From an uncultured Psychromonas sp. (GTDB taxonomy: Bacteria; Pseudomonadota; Gammaproteobacteria; Enterobacterales; Psychromonadaceae), in NCBI RefSeq assembly GCF_947489755.1, contig NZ_CANLFB010000018.1:1-64000 (forward strand): a DNA stretch of 64,000 bases, in the 5' to 3' direction. Position numbers and translations under genes: made by a program. The notes under the pieces are model-generated. The model worked only from the letters and a program-made list of their open reading frames with translations, had not been told where the DNA came from and ran no database searches. Below, piece after piece: positions 63,329-64,000 of this stretch; within the stretch, counting starts at the first letter, position 1; every line of letters begins with the position of its first letter.

Positions 63329-64000
63329 TGTATCCTCTAATAAAACATGAAATGTAAGTTAAGATTAATATACGTGAAAAGTATTTATTCAGATCTTGAT
63401 TAATTTTATCTTCACACTTATTGGTCTTTCATTAATATTTTAAATTGGTTTGTCATTAATATTTTGATATTAAAAAATAACTTGCTGCTGGTCTGTATGA
63501 CTCATCCCTTATTTTTATCGAACAGAAAGAGCATTAATCAGACACTTGCTTAATTTTGACGTGTGATTAGTAGATAGGTTCATATTAAGCATTTAGTCAG
63601 GCAGTAGTTGCTACTTAATAAATCAATCTGCGATATATTGAAGAGGATTCAATACATCGATTTTAGAGATAAAAAATGGAAAGAGTGAATGTTATTTTCA
63701 TTTTTATAGGGACGGCTTGTAACGACAGGTAGTATGTTTAATGATAAACCTAACATTCACTATTGGCTCGCTAACGTCAGTCTTAATAATACCAATCACG
63801 CTAATTAATCGATCAATTTTAATTGGCAGATTCAAGCTTGTTAACATAACTTTTTTTGCGTTGTAAATTTCGTAAAAGGAAAAAACATGAATGAATTATC
63901 CTTTTTTAATTAATTCACCGACAGACAATTAGCGAAGTTAATCTTCGAAAGGCCTTAACTTACACTTTAAACTAAGTCATTTTTCCTGCGCAAAACTTAG
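63329..64000. other. Window-end region without recognised gene
   Basis: This 672-bp AT-rich stretch has only very short open frames. One ATG at 63888 with an AAAAGGA box upstream opens an 8-codon frame and stops, and I do not call it. A small stem CGAAG/CTTCG lies at about 63933-63948. A gene may begin beyond the edge. Confidence 0.4.

Overview
The window is AT-rich chromosomal DNA from a marine gammaproteobacterium. The gene set (TRAP dicarboxylate uptake, three chemoreceptors, PEP-CTERM surface proteins, RhlE-type helicase, NrtABC, split gcv loci) fits the Alteromonadales, and Psychromonas or a near relative is my best guess. This is inferred from gene content only. I see no rRNA, tRNA, prophage, CRISPR array or intact insertion sequence.

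Layout. 1-7.6 kb: a PEP-CTERM protein with a sigma-54 promoter, a nitrobindin-like protein, a polar amino-acid ABC transporter, and a GST-DUF711 pair. 7.8-14.6 kb: DctB-DctD two-component genes facing the dctPQM TRAP operon, which has its own sigma-54 promoter. 15-22 kb: a second PEP-CTERM protein, a YegD-type Hsp70, then nasT-nrtABC. 22-33 kb: PAQR/hemolysin III protein, M14 peptidase, RsuA-type pseudouridine synthase, PhzF-like protein, then glycine cleavage (gcvT with an XRE-cupin regulator on one strand, gcvH-gcvP-purU on the other). 33-39.4 kb: an accessory stretch with a lone DUF1778 antitoxin, an unknown two-gene operon, a transposase scrap, four tandem PoNi-like immunity genes and a 127-bp tandem repeat. 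39.5-52 kb: metabolic, chemotaxis and RNA-related genes. 52-64 kb: two YHYH proteins, NrtS, a pair of MITE-like repeats, a c-di-GMP riboswitch in front of a secreted fibronectin-type protein, and a chemoreceptor.

How it works together. Nitrate uptake looks doubly controlled. Two NtrC-like sites lie about -141 and -111 from a good sigma-54 promoter upstream of an ANTAR-domain regulator. Between that gene and nrtA lies an RNA leader with three hairpins whose hexaloops all fit the ANTAR rule (A1, G4); the third overlaps the 5' arm of an intrinsic terminator. Sigma-54 also appears to drive dctPQM (with DctD as likely activator) and one PEP-CTERM gene. The c-di-GMP aptamer is followed by an anti-Shine-Dalgarno arm exactly complementary to the ribosome binding site of the secreted-protein gene.

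The most interesting items are the triple-hexaloop nitrate leader, the riboswitch with its SD-sequestering platform, the mosaic orphan immunity array flanked by related repeats, the MITE pair, and the unknown two-gene operon at 33.7-34.7 kb. All family names come from reading translated sequence; no database search was run.
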